DNA from: Alphaproteobacteria bacterium
GTDB lineage: Bacteria; Pseudomonadota; Alphaproteobacteria; Rhodobacterales; Rhodobacteraceae
Direction: 5' to 3'
Assembly (NCBI GenBank): GCA_030424645.1
Contig: JAUHWP010000017.1
Span: forward strand, 1-37,890
Length of the DNA stretch: 37,890 nt
This document shows, in pieces, positions 16,684 to 25,361 of the stretch; the stretch's first letter is position 1, and each line of letters opens with the position of its first letter. A program made the translations under genes and the position numbers. The notes under the pieces are model-generated. The model made no database searches and had not been told where the DNA came from. It saw nothing but the letters and a program-made list of their open reading frames with translations.

Positions 16684-17886
16684 ATGGACGCACTGATTTG
16701 CGACGCTGTTCGCACCCCAATCGGGCGATACGGTGGTGCCCTGTCACCCGTGCGGGCGGACGATCTGGCCGCCCTGCCCATCGCCGCGCTGATCGCACGC
16801 AACCCGGATGTGGATTGGGCGTCGGTCGATGATGTGATCTATGGATCGGCCAATCAGGCGGGCGAAGACAACCGCAACGTGGCGCGTATGGCCGCGCTTC
16901 TGGCCGGGTTGCCGGTGGATGTGCCGGGCACCACGATCAACCGTCTATGTGCCTCGGGCATGGATGCGGTTGGCATGGCGGCACGCGGGATCAAGGCGGG
17001 GGATTATGACCTTTGCATCGCCGGTGGTGTCGAAAGCATGAGCCGCGCGCCCTTCGTGATGCCCAAGGCGACCAGCGCCTTTACCCGCGCCAATGCGGTC
17101 TATGACACCACCATCGGCTGGCGTTTCGTCAATCCGAAGATGGAGGCGTCATACGGCACGCATTCGATGCCACAAACGGCTGACAACGTGGCTGAAGAAT
17201 ACGCCGTAAGCCGCGAAGATCAGGACGCTTTTGCCGCTCGAAGCCAGGCCCGTTGGGCCGCTGCGCACGACGCCGGGATATTCACGGATGAGATCGTCGC
17301 GGTCACGATCCCGCAGCGCAAGGGCGACCCGATCGTGGTGGACACCGACGAACACCCCCGCCCCGGCACCACGGCTGAAAAGCTGGCGGGCCTCAAGGGC
17401 GTGAACGGGCCCAACCTGACAGTGACGGCGGGCAATGCCTCAGGCGTGAACGATGGGGCCGCTGCGATGCTGGTGGCGTCCGAAGCCGCCGCCGCCAACA
17501 ACAACCTGACCCCGATGGCCCGCGTGGTCGGAATGGCCGCCGCTGGCGTGCCACCCCGTGTCATGGGCATTGGGCCAGTTCCAGCCAGCCGCAAGGTTTT
17601 GGCAAAAGCTGGGCTAACCATCGACCAGATGGATGTGATAGAATTGAACGAAGCCTTTGCGGCCCAAGGTCTTGCCACATTACGCGAACTTGGCGTTGCT
17701 GATGACGACCCTCGCGTGAACCCGAACGGTGGCGCCATCGCGCTTGGCCACCCGCTGGGCATGTCGGGCGCACGGCTTGTTCTGACGGCGGCCTATCAAC
17801 TGAAACGCACCGGCGGGCGCTATGCGCTCTGCACCATGTGCGTCGGCGTCGGCCAAGGCGTTGCCCTTATTCTGGAAAGGATCTGA
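16684..17886 (+). CDS. paaJ: 3-oxoadipyl-CoA/3-oxo-5,6-dehydrosuberyl-CoA thiolase
   Basis: This thiolase cleaves 3-oxoadipyl-CoA and 3-oxo-5,6-dehydrosuberyl-CoA, giving acetyl-CoA and succinyl-CoA at the end of the phenylacetate pathway. The 400-residue protein has the nucleophilic Cys89 in [10 protein letters not shown], the active-site His356 in [14 protein letters not shown] and the second cysteine, Cys386, in [10 protein letters not shown]. The start at 16684 has GGGAGG just upstream; an in-frame extension of 10 codons lacks one. It is first in the paa operon, ahead of paaA by 2 bases. PcaF of the protocatechuate pathway is nearly indistinguishable; the operon decides in favour of PaaJ. 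Confidence 0.92.
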   Translation: MDALICDAVRTPIGRYGGALSPVRADDLAALPIAALIARNPDVDWASVDDVIYGSANQAGEDNRNVARMAALLAGLPVDVPGTTINRLCASGMDAVGMAARGIKAGDYDLCIAGGVESMSRAPFVMPKATSAFTRANAVYDTTIGWRFVNPKMEASYGTHSMPQTADNVAEEYAVSREDQDAFAARSQARWAAAHDAGIFTDEIVAVTIPQRKGDPIVVDTDEHPRPGTTAEKLAGLKGVNGPNLTVTAGNASGVNDGAAAMLVASEAAAANNNLTPMARVVGMAAAGVPPRVMGIGPVPASRKVLAKAGLTIDQMDVIELNEAFAAQGLATLRELGVADDDPRVNPNGGAIALGHPLGMSGARLVLTAAYQLKRTGGRYALCTMCVGVGQGVALILERI

Positions 17887-17888
17887 CC

Positions 17889-18881
17889 ATGTATGCGCAA
17901 TTGGTAAAAACCGCAGGCACGGGCGTGAAGACCCGTGAGGAAATGTCTGACGACGAACGGAATTTTCAGGATCGCGTGGACCGTGACGAGAAGATCGAAC
18001 CGAAGGACTGGATGCCGGATGACTATCGCGCAACCCTGATCCGCCAGATCGGTCAACATGCCCATTCCGAGATTGTCGGCCAGCTTCCCGAAGGCAACTG
18101 GATCACCCGCGCGCCCACGTTGGAACGCAAAGCGATCCTGCTGGCCAAGGTGCAGGACGAAGCCGGTCACGGACTGTACCTTTACTGTGCCGCTGAAACG
18201 CTGGGCGTTACCCGTGACGAACTGACCGAAGAACTTCTGTCGGGCCGGATGAAGTATTCCTCGATCTTCAACTACCCCACCCTGAACTGGGCAGATATCG
18301 GCGCCGTGGGCTGGCTGGTGGACGGCGCAGCGATCATGAACCAGGTGCCGCTGCAACGCACCTCTTATGGCCCCTATTCCCGCGCGATGATCCGCATCTG
18401 CAAAGAAGAAAGCTTCCACCAGCGCCAGGGCTATGACATCATGATGAAGATGGCGCAAGGCTCTGATGCGCAACGGAAAATGGCACAGGATGCGCTGAAC
18501 CGTTTCTGGTATCCGTCGCTGATGATGTTCGGCCCTTCGGACAAGGATAGTGTGCATTCGGCGCAGTCGCTGGCGTGGAAGATCAAGATCGATACCAATG
18601 ACGAGCTGCGCCAGCGTTTTGTCGACCAGACTGTTCCGCAGGCAAAGTATCTTGGCCTGACCATCCCCGACGAGCACCTGAAATGGAACGAGGAACGTGG
18701 CGCGCACGATTTCTCGGAACCGGACTGGACCGAGTTTTTCAATGTCATCAAGGGCAAAGGCCCCTGCAACGTCGACCGGATGGAGGCCCGCGTGGCCGCG
18801 TGGGAAGACGGCGCGTGGGTGCGCGACGGACTTCTGGCCCATGCGCGCAAGACATCAGCCGCGCGCACAGCCGCCGAATAA
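17889..18881 (+). CDS. paaA: Phenylacetyl-CoA 1,2-epoxidase catalytic subunit A
   Basis: PaaA holds the diiron centre of the PaaABCE monooxygenase, which converts phenylacetyl-CoA to the ring-1,2-epoxide using O2 and electrons from PaaE. The 330-residue ferritin-like protein retains the metal ligands: Glu61 (HAHSEIVG), Glu91 and His94 (QDEAGHG), an acidic residue at Asp145 and Glu174/His177 (KEESFHQ). Length is normal for the family. The ATG at 17889 follows the thiolase stop by 2 bases; a longer frame starting inside the thiolase gene is rejected. Confidence 0.97.
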   Translation: MYAQLVKTAGTGVKTREEMSDDERNFQDRVDRDEKIEPKDWMPDDYRATLIRQIGQHAHSEIVGQLPEGNWITRAPTLERKAILLAKVQDEAGHGLYLYCAAETLGVTRDELTEELLSGRMKYSSIFNYPTLNWADIGAVGWLVDGAAIMNQVPLQRTSYGPYSRAMIRICKEESFHQRQGYDIMMKMAQGSDAQRKMAQDALNRFWYPSLMMFGPSDKDSVHSAQSLAWKIKIDTNDELRQRFVDQTVPQAKYLGLTIPDEHLKWNEERGAHDFSEPDWTEFFNVIKGKGPCNVDRMEARVAAWEDGAWVRDGLLAHARKTSAARTAAE

Positions 18882-18892
18882 GGAGAGATCAG

Positions 18893-19177
18893 ATGAGCAA
18901 GGAATGGCCCCTTTGGGAAGTTTTCATCCGCGGTCAGCACGGGTTGAACCATCGTCATGTGGGCAGCCTGCACGCCCCGGATGCCGAGATGGCGATCAAG
19001 AACGCCCGCGACGTTTACACCCGCCGCAACGAAGGCGTGTCGATCTGGGTTGTGGAAGCGGTGCATATCGCGGCCTCGTCCCCCGAAGAGAAAGGTCCGC
19101 TTTACGAGCCGTCCAATTCGAAGGTCTATCGTCACCCGACCTTCTTCGACATCCCTGAAGATGTGGGGCATATGTGA
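18893..19177 (+). CDS. paaB: Phenylacetyl-CoA epoxidase subunit B
   Basis: This 94-residue accessory subunit is needed for activity and bridges PaaAC heterodimers in the epoxidase complex. It has the family sequence WPLWEVFIRGQHGLNHRHVG at the N-terminus and AIKNARDVYTRRNEGVSIWV in the middle. AGGAGAG lies 5 bases before the ATG. It follows paaA after 11 bases, and its stop TGA shares its last base with the paaC start. Confidence 0.96.
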   Translation: MSKEWPLWEVFIRGQHGLNHRHVGSLHAPDAEMAIKNARDVYTRRNEGVSIWVVEAVHIAASSPEEKGPLYEPSNSKVYRHPTFFDIPEDVGHM

Positions 19178-19938
19178 TGGCCGATAACGACGCTCTTTTC
19201 GAATTCCTGCTCAGGCTGGGCGACAACAGCCTGATCCTTGGCCACCGCGTCAGCGAATGGTGCGGCCATTCCCCGGTGCTGGAAGAAGATATCGCGCTGG
19301 CAAATACGGCGCTGGACCTCATTGGCCAGACGCAAATGTGGCTGGGTCTGGCCGGTGAGGTTGAAGGCAAAGGCCGCACGGCAGACGATCTGGCCTTCCT
19401 GCGCGATGCGTGGGATTTCCGCAATGTCCTGCTGTGCGAACTGCCCAACGGCGATTTCGGCCAGACCCTGATGCGCCAGTTCCTTTACGACGCGTGGTCG
19501 CAGATCATGCTGGGACACCTGACCCAAAGCACCGACGCGCGTGTTGCCGAGATCGCCGCGAAAGCAGCGAAAGAGGTGGCCTATCACGTCGAACGCTCAG
19601 GCGACACGGTGATCGGTCTGGGCGATGGGACCGAGGAAAGCCACGCAAGGATGCAAGCCGCGCTGGATTACCTCTGGCCCTATGTCGGCGAGATGTTCGA
19701 TGGCGACGCGGTGGACGCGGCCATGACCAAGGCAGGCATCGCCCCCGACCCGGCATCGTTGCGTGAAGACTATGACGCATTGGTGAGGGATGTGCTGCGC
19801 AAGGCCACCCTGACCGTGCCGACAGACGTGTTCCACCACAAGGGCGGGCGCACCGGATACATGCACACCGAACATCTGGGCCACCTGCTGACGCAGATGC
19901 AATGGCTGCAACGCGCTTATCCGGGTGCGACGTGGTGA
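19177..19938 (+). CDS. paaC: Phenylacetyl-CoA epoxidase structural subunit C
   Basis: PaaC is the non-catalytic ferritin-like partner of PaaA and stabilises the epoxidase complex. The 253-residue protein contains LRLGDNSLILGHRVSEWCGHSPVLEEDIALAN-type family sequence near the N-terminus, here seen over residues 9-40, and HVERSGDTVIGLGDGTEESH around residues 135-155. An in-frame GTG lies one codon earlier, but the ATG at 19177 is preferred because it overlaps the paaB stop as TGATG. It is followed by paaD after 1 base. Confidence 0.95.
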   Translation: MADNDALFEFLLRLGDNSLILGHRVSEWCGHSPVLEEDIALANTALDLIGQTQMWLGLAGEVEGKGRTADDLAFLRDAWDFRNVLLCELPNGDFGQTLMRQFLYDAWSQIMLGHLTQSTDARVAEIAAKAAKEVAYHVERSGDTVIGLGDGTEESHARMQAALDYLWPYVGEMFDGDAVDAAMTKAGIAPDPASLREDYDALVRDVLRKATLTVPTDVFHHKGGRTGYMHTEHLGHLLTQMQWLQRAYPGATW

Positions 19939-19939
19939 T

Positions 19940-20401
19940 ATGACCCATCCATCCGTCGATACCGTCTGGGACTGGCTGGATCAGGTGCCCGACCCCGAGA
20001 TCCCGGTGATCTCGCTGGTCGATCTGGGCATCATCCGCGATGTCCGGTGGGAAGGTGACATGTTGCATGTCGCCGTGACCCCGACCTATTCCGGCTGCCC
20101 GGCCACATCGGTTATCAACCTTGATATCCAAACCGCGCTGCGCGACCACGGGATCGAAAAGCTGAAGCTGGAAACCCAGTTGTCGCCCCCGTGGACCACC
20201 GATTGGCTGACCGATAAAGGTAAGGCGGCGCTGGAGAAATTCGGCATCGCGCCGCCCTCACCCAAGGGCGAACCGGATCGCTGCCCCAATTGTGGCGGCC
20301 ATGATCTGGAACGCACCAGCCAGTTCGGCTCGACCCCCTGCAAGGCCCTGTGGCGATGCCGCGACTGTCTTGAACCCTTCGACTATTTCAAGTGCATCTA
20401 G
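19940..20401 (+). CDS. paaD: PaaD, DUF59/Fe-S maturation-type protein of the epoxidase
   Basis: PaaD is required in vivo for epoxidase activity and is thought to help assemble its iron centres. The 153-residue protein has an N-terminal MIP18/DUF59 domain with the conserved Cys53 in YSGCPATSV. A C-terminal cysteine cluster (Cys115, Cys118, Cys134, Cys140, Cys143 and Cys152) looks like a zinc or iron-sulfur site. The start at 19940 lies 1 base after the paaC stop. The stop TAG runs directly into the AGGAGG that serves paaE. Confidence 0.95.
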   Translation: MTHPSVDTVWDWLDQVPDPEIPVISLVDLGIIRDVRWEGDMLHVAVTPTYSGCPATSVINLDIQTALRDHGIEKLKLETQLSPPWTTDWLTDKGKAALEKFGIAPPSPKGEPDRCPNCGGHDLERTSQFGSTPCKALWRCRDCLEPFDYFKCI

Positions 20402-20409
20402 GAGGCCCC

Positions 20410-21474
20410 ATGGCGCGCTTTCATACGCTTAAAGTGACCGACATCCAGAAAACGATCCGCGATGCGGTTGTCGTGACGCTGACCCCGGACGAACCCGACG
20501 CATTTGATTATACGCAGGGCCAATACCTGACATTCCGGCGCAAATTCGATGGGCAGGAGCTGCGCCGGTCATACTCGATCTGTTCGGGGCTGGACGATGG
20601 CAAGCTTCAGGTCGGCATCAAACGCGTCGACGGTGGGGCGTTCTCGACCTGGGCCAACGAGGATCTGAAAGCGGGCGATACCATTGAAGCCATGTCACCC
20701 ATGGGCAATTTCTTCGTGCCTCTGGCCCCGGATCTGGACCGCCACTATCTGGGGTTTGCCGGCGGGTCCGGCATCACGCCCGTGCTGTCGATCATCAAGA
20801 CCGCCCTTGCCCGCGAACCCGACGCCCAGTTCACGTTGGTCTATGCCAACAAGGCCGTGACCACCATCATGTTCCGCGAGGAACTGGAAGACCTCAAGAA
20901 CCGCTATATGGGCCGTTTCAACGTGATCCATGTTCTGGAAAGCGATGCGCAGGAAATCGACCTGTTCACCGGGTTGGTGGACGAAGCGAAATGCGCCCAG
21001 TTGTTCAAAAGCTGGATCGACATCAAGGCGGTCGATACGGCCTTCATATGTGGCCCTGAACCGATGATGCTGGGCATCGCCCGCGCGCTGCGTGCGCACG
21101 GGCTGGATGACGCCCAGATTAAGTTCGAACTTTTCGCCTCGTCCCAACCGGGGCGGGCCGCGAAGAAAGCCACCAGCAAAGCCGCGGTCGCGGGTGACGG
21201 GATCGAGGCCGTGATCTCGATGGACGGGTCACGCCGCACCATCACCATGGACGCCCAGACCTCGATCCTCGACGCAGCGCTCGCCAATGACATCGACGCC
21301 CCCTATGCCTGCAAGGCGGGGGTCTGTTCGACCTGCCGCTGCAAGGTGATCGAAGGCGAGGTCGAGATGCAGACCAACCACGCGCTTGAGGATTACGAGG
21401 TCGAAAAAGGTTATGTCCTGTCCTGCCAGTCCTATGTCCGTTCCGGCAAGGTGATTGTCGATTACGACCAGTAA
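20410..21474 (+). CDS. paaE: Phenylacetyl-CoA epoxidase reductase subunit
   Basis: PaaE passes electrons from NADPH through FAD and a [2Fe-2S] cluster to the PaaA diiron site. In the 354-residue protein the order is FAD domain (RRSYSICS, residues 52-59), NAD(P) domain (GFAGGSGITPVLS, about 115-127), linker, and plant-type ferredoxin with Cys301, Cys306, Cys309 and Cys339. This order is standard for PaaE. AGGAGG is 4 bases upstream of the ATG at 20410. It follows paaD by 8 bases and precedes the PaaA-like gene by 11. Confidence 0.96.
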   Translation: MARFHTLKVTDIQKTIRDAVVVTLTPDEPDAFDYTQGQYLTFRRKFDGQELRRSYSICSGLDDGKLQVGIKRVDGGAFSTWANEDLKAGDTIEAMSPMGNFFVPLAPDLDRHYLGFAGGSGITPVLSIIKTALAREPDAQFTLVYANKAVTTIMFREELEDLKNRYMGRFNVIHVLESDAQEIDLFTGLVDEAKCAQLFKSWIDIKAVDTAFICGPEPMMLGIARALRAHGLDDAQIKFELFASSQPGRAAKKATSKAAVAGDGIEAVISMDGSRRTITMDAQTSILDAALANDIDAPYACKAGVCSTCRCKVIEGEVEMQTNHALEDYEVEKGYVLSCQSYVRSGKVIVDYDQ

Positions 21475-21485
21475 GGAGCCCCCGA

Positions 21486-22244
21486 ATGACCGAGATGAGT
21501 ATCACAGACTACCTCGCCCAGGGCGGGGTCCTGACATCGCCGGAAAACGTGCCCGCGCGCTATCGCGCCGAGTTGATGCGACTGATGGCCACCTTCGTGG
21601 ACAGTGCCCTGGCGGGCGCGGCAGGCTTTGCCGACATCATCAATGAGGGCCCCGGCATCAAGGAACGGATCGCGGCCGCCAAGATCGTGCTGGAAAAGAC
21701 CGACAATGCCGACAAGGTGCTGACGATCATGGGCGAGTTCGGGGCGAACACCGCGCGCTATGCCAATCACCATCCATGGACGGACCGGCTGGAGCGTGAC
21801 GCGGACATCGGCACGACCCGCACCGACACGGACATGCGGCTGGCCGTGTTCAACTATCCGATGCATGGCTGGGCCGACGCGGTGGTGATGAACCTTCTGA
21901 TGGGGCTGGCCGTTGGTGTGCAGATGGGCGAGTTCAAGCGCGTGTCCTATGCCCCCTTGGCCGACGCCTTCCGCGCCATCGCCCCGGTCGAAGCGCGCCA
22001 TGCCGAGCTTGCCGCCGAAGGGATCGAGCGCTTGATCCAGACGGGCGCCGACAAGGCCGACCTGCAAGCCAGCATCGCCTATTGGTGGCCGCGCGTGGCG
22101 GCGAGCTTCGGCAAGGATGTCTCGACCCGCGCGGGTCAGTTGCAGGCCTATGGGCTGCGCCATTCGACCAATGCGGAACTGCGCGAAGAATGGGAAGCCG
22201 CATCGGCAACCGCCCTGAACAAGCTGGGTTTGAGCGCGCCCTGA
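21486..22244 (+). CDS. PaaA-like ferritin-fold protein with degenerate diiron site
   Basis: The 252-residue protein can be aligned with PaaA over most of its length: VFNYPMHGWAD, KRVSYAPLADAFRAI and the C-terminal YWWPRVAASFGKD correspond to [25 protein letters not shown] and [14 protein letters not shown] in the PaaA of this window. Of the metal ligands only the last pair, Glu169/His172 (VEARH), is kept. PaaA Glu61 aligns with Ala41, the DEAGH motif is replaced by DNADK-like sequence, and PaaA Asp145 aligns with Met139. It is therefore probably a structural or regulatory subunit rather than an oxygenase. AAGGAG precedes the ATG. Its place between paaE and paaZ implies co-expression with the epoxidase. 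I know no assigned name or function. Confidence 0.85.
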   Translation: MTEMSITDYLAQGGVLTSPENVPARYRAELMRLMATFVDSALAGAAGFADIINEGPGIKERIAAAKIVLEKTDNADKVLTIMGEFGANTARYANHHPWTDRLERDADIGTTRTDTDMRLAVFNYPMHGWADAVVMNLLMGLAVGVQMGEFKRVSYAPLADAFRAIAPVEARHAELAAEGIERLIQTGADKADLQASIAYWWPRVAASFGKDVSTRAGQLQAYGLRHSTNAELREEWEAASATALNKLGLSAP

Positions 22245-22281
22245 CCGCCGCCAACCCGAAGACGCGAACAAAGGACAAGAC

Positions 22282-24309
22282 ATGACCCTGATGAAAGTCT
22301 CCAGCTTCGCGGCTGGCCAATGGATTGCCCCCGGCCCGAACGCCCGCCCTATTGCATCGGCCATCACGGGCCTGCCACTTGCCCAGGCTGGCGGGGCCGA
22401 CCTGGATATGCAGGCGATGATCGACTATGGGCGCAAGATCGGTGGCCCTGCCCTGCGCGCCATGGGCTTTCACGACCGCGCCAAGATGCTGAAGGCACTG
22501 GCGGTGCATCTGGGCGAGCACAAGCAGGCGCTTTATGACCTCAGCTTTGACACCGGCGCCACGCAATCGGACCACATGATCGACATTGATGGCGGCGTGG
22601 GCACGATGTTTGTCTTCGCCTCCAAGGGCCGTCGCGAGATGCCGGACGGGCAGGTTTACATCGACGGCGATATTGAACAGCTTTCCCGCAATGGCACCTT
22701 CCTTGGCATGCATATCGCCACGCCCCTGCAAGGGGTTGCCGTGCATATCAACGCCTTCAACTTCCCGGTCTGGGGTATGCTGGAAAAGCTTGCCCCGACG
22801 CTTCTGGCCGGTATGCCCGCCATCGTGAAACCCGCCACCGCCACCAGCTATGTGACCGAGGCCGCGGTGCGTATCATGCTGGACAGCGGTATCCTGCCCG
22901 AAGGGGCGCTGCAACTGATCGCGGGCGGCACGGGTGATCTCTTGGATCGGCTTGGCCCGCAGGACGTGGTCAGCTTCACAGGCTCTGCCCAGACCGCATC
23001 CCTGCTGCGCTCGAACCCGAACATCCTGCGAAACTCGGTCCGGTTCGTGGCCGAGCAGGACAGCCTGAACGCGTCGATTCTTGGCCCGGACGTGACCCCG
23101 GACACACCGGAGTTTGACCTGTTCATCAAGGAAGTGCACCGCGAGATGACCGCGAAGGCGGGGCAGAAATGCACCGCGATCCGTCGGATCATCGCACCCG
23201 AAGGGCAAGTGCAGAACGTGATCACGGCGCTGTCGGCACGTCTGGACAAGACCGTGATCGGCGACCCGCGCGCCGAAGGCGTGCGCATGGGGGCGCTGGT
23301 CTCGGCTGACCAAAAGGCTGACGTGTTGCAGAAAGCCGCCGCGATCGGAACGGAATGCAAACTGGTTTACGGCAACCCCGATGACACCGATTTCGCGGGC
23401 GACGTGGATACAGGTGCCTTCGTGAAGCCCATGCTGTTTCATTGCGAAAGCCCCGACACCGCGACCACCGTCCACGAATGCGAAGCCTTCGGCCCGGTGT
23501 CGACAGTCATGGGCTATCGCGACATCGCCCATGCCATTGACCTTGCAAACAAGGGCGAAGGCTCTCTGGTTGCCTCGGTCATCACCGGATCGGGCGAGGT
23601 CGCGCGCGAGGTCGCGATGGGCGCCGGTGCGTTTCACGGACGGCTATATTTCAACAATGCAACGTCCATGAAGGAAAGCACCGGCCACGGCTCGCCCCTG
23701 CCCCACATGGTGCATGGCGGGCCGGGACGCGCAGGTGGTGGCGAGGAAATGGGCGGCGTGCGCGGTGTGCTTCACTACATGCAGCGCACGGCCATTCAGG
23801 GCAGCCCCGATATCCTGACCGCCATCGGAGGCCGCTGGGTGCCGGGTGCGACCGAGGTTACAGGCCCCGCCCACCCATTCACCCGCAAATTCGGCGAGCT
23901 CGCCATCGGGCAGACCCTGCACACGACATCGCGCCAGATCACACTGGACGATATCGAGCATTTCGCCCAGTTCACCGGCGACACGTTCTATGCGCATATG
24001 GACAGCGAGGCGGCGAAACGAAACCCGTTCTTCCCGGATCGCGTGGCGCATGGCTACCTGCTGCTCAGCTTCGCGGCAGGCCTGTTTGTCGAACCCAACG
24101 AAGGCCCCGTGCTGGCCAATACCGGGCTGGACAACCTGCGCTTCATGAAACCGGTCGAAGCGGGCGACAGCATGAAGGTGCGCCTGACCGTGAAGGCCAA
24201 AACCCGCCGCACGGCCGAGTATGGCGAAGTGCGCTGGCATGTGACCCTGACCAACCAGAATGACGAGTTGGTGGCAGAATACGAGCTTCTGACCATGAAC
24301 GCCTATTGA
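22282..24309 (+). CDS. paaZ: Bifunctional oxepin-CoA hydrolase / 3-oxo-5,6-dehydrosuberyl-CoA semialdehyde dehydrogenase
   Basis: PaaZ opens the seven-membered oxepin-CoA ring with its C-terminal hydratase domain and oxidises the resulting aldehyde with its N-terminal aldehyde dehydrogenase domain. The 675-residue protein is full length. Glu258 (FVAEQDSLN) and Cys297 (AGQKCTAIRR) are the dehydrogenase catalytic residues, offset by two from E. coli Glu256/Cys295. Asp567 and His572 (GDTFYAHMD) correspond to E. coli Asp561/His566 in the MaoC-like hydratase. Because both active sites are intact, the enzyme should complete catabolism rather than release a tropone precursor. It precedes paaX by 6 bases. 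Confidence 0.96.
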   Translation: MTLMKVSSFAAGQWIAPGPNARPIASAITGLPLAQAGGADLDMQAMIDYGRKIGGPALRAMGFHDRAKMLKALAVHLGEHKQALYDLSFDTGATQSDHMIDIDGGVGTMFVFASKGRREMPDGQVYIDGDIEQLSRNGTFLGMHIATPLQGVAVHINAFNFPVWGMLEKLAPTLLAGMPAIVKPATATSYVTEAAVRIMLDSGILPEGALQLIAGGTGDLLDRLGPQDVVSFTGSAQTASLLRSNPNILRNSVRFVAEQDSLNASILGPDVTPDTPEFDLFIKEVHREMTAKAGQKCTAIRRIIAPEGQVQNVITALSARLDKTVIGDPRAEGVRMGALVSADQKADVLQKAAAIGTECKLVYGNPDDTDFAGDVDTGAFVKPMLFHCESPDTATTVHECEAFGPVSTVMGYRDIAHAIDLANKGEGSLVASVITGSGEVAREVAMGAGAFHGRLYFNNATSMKESTGHGSPLPHMVHGGPGRAGGGEEMGGVRGVLHYMQRTAIQGSPDILTAIGGRWVPGATEVTGPAHPFTRKFGELAIGQTLHTTSRQITLDDIEHFAQFTGDTFYAHMDSEAAKRNPFFPDRVAHGYLLLSFAAGLFVEPNEGPVLANTGLDNLRFMKPVEAGDSMKVRLTVKAKTRRTAEYGEVRWHVTLTNQNDELVAEYELLTMNAY

Positions 24310-24315
24310 TACCCG

Positions 24316-25101
24316 ATGGACGCGCCCACGATCCCCCAAAACGTGCAAAGCATCCTGACCCGTATCCGGGGTGACGGCGACCTGCGGGTCTGGTCCGTGA
24401 TCGTGACCATCATGGGCGACACGGCGCGCGGCCCGGGCGAAACCGTATCGGGTGCCACGCTGGGTGCGCTGATGGGCGCGCTTGGCATCCGGCCCGAGGC
24501 CACCCGCGTCGCGCTGCACCGGTTGCGCAAGGATGGCTGGATCACCAGCCAGCGCGCAGGTCGCGGGTCGCTTTATGCCCTGACCGAACATGGGCGCGCG
24601 CAGACCCACGCCGTCGCGGATGTCATCTATGGCCCGGGTCCCGCCGCCCCGACCACCTGGCATCTTGTGATTACCGTCACCGCACCGGACCGCATCAAGC
24701 ACGAGGATCAGTTGGCCTCCGAAGGCTTTGCCGAGGTGGCGCCGGGCGTGTTTCTGGGCGCCCGATCCCCGTCCGCCCCCGCCGGCCTGATCCACTTCTC
24801 GGATCGCGCACCCGCGCTGCCCGACGACCTGCTGACCGGCTTTCTGCCCGAGGCGACGCTTGTGGACGCCCGGCGGCTCGGATCGTCACTGGCCCTCTTG
24901 GACAAGGTCGATATTCCCGCGCTCGACCCGCTGTCCAAAGCCGCCCTGCGCATTCTGATCCTTCACGACTGGCGCCGCATCGCCTTGCGACTGCCCCCCC
25001 TGCCCCTGCCCCCAACCTGGCCCGAGGCACAGCTGCGCAACGACGTCCACCGCCACCTGAACGACATAGGGCCGATCAACCTGCACGACCTCTCAACCTG
25101 A
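24316..25101 (+). CDS. paaX: PaaX-family transcriptional repressor of phenylacetate catabolism
   Basis: The 261-residue protein has an N-terminal winged HTH (about residues 45-98, GALGIRPEATRVALHRLRKD then GWITSQRAGRGSLYALTEHG). A central PaaX-type domain and a C-terminal all-helical domain with LHDWRRIALR follow. PaaX represses paa genes and releases DNA when phenylacetyl-CoA accumulates. As the last gene of the operon it would be autoregulated through the promoter upstream of the thiolase gene. No ribosome-binding site precedes the ATG, so translation is probably coupled to paaZ. The 137 bases after it, up to tRNA-Thr, hold nothing I recognise. Confidence 0.92.
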   Translation: MDAPTIPQNVQSILTRIRGDGDLRVWSVIVTIMGDTARGPGETVSGATLGALMGALGIRPEATRVALHRLRKDGWITSQRAGRGSLYALTEHGRAQTHAVADVIYGPGPAAPTTWHLVITVTAPDRIKHEDQLASEGFAEVAPGVFLGARSPSAPAGLIHFSDRAPALPDDLLTGFLPEATLVDARRLGSSLALLDKVDIPALDPLSKAALRILILHDWRRIALRLPPLPLPPTWPEAQLRNDVHRHLNDIGPINLHDLST

Positions 25102-25238
25102 CAAATCAAGGATGCCCGCCGCCCGACCGAGACCACGGCTCTGACCCGGTTTCAGGGTAAGCACAAACCGGAACCGAACAAATGCGCCAACCTTGATCTA
25201 ACAAGGTTCCAGAAATATCCGACAGGTTATTGATCTTA

Positions 25239-25314
25239 TGGTGCCCCCACACGGACTCGAACCGCGGACCTACTGATTACAAATCAGTTGCTCTACCAGC
25301 TGAGCTATAGGGGC
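25239..25314 (-). tRNA. tRNA-Thr (anticodon TGT)
   Basis: A 76-nt tRNA with encoded CCA. The acceptor stem is GCCCCTA against TGGGGGC with one G-T wobble and an A discriminator. The D-arm GCTCAGCTGGTAGAGC, anticodon stem ACTGA/TCAGT with loop TTTGTAA (anticodon TGT, reading ACA/ACG threonine codons) and T-arm GGTTCGAGTCC are all clear. It lies convergent to paaX. Confidence 0.97.
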
Positions 25315-25361
25315 ACTGTTGCGCATTTAAGGGGTTCTGCGGGCGGGTTCAAGCAAAAGGT

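Noticed and set aside
21934-23637. A 567-codon minus-strand frame opposite paaZ
   Set aside because: The composition is typical of an antisense shadow, with no recognisable motif; paaZ on the plus strand has both catalytic sites.
22282-24309. PaaZ variant that would divert the pathway toward tropone or tropodithietic acid
   Set aside because: Dehydrogenase residues Glu258 and Cys297 and hydratase residues Asp567 and His572 are all present, so ring cleavage should proceed normally; no tda-like genes are in the window.
25105-25361. tRNA-Thr as an integration site for a paa genomic island
   Set aside because: No integrase, no direct repeat of the tRNA 3' end and no composition shift were found around the operon.
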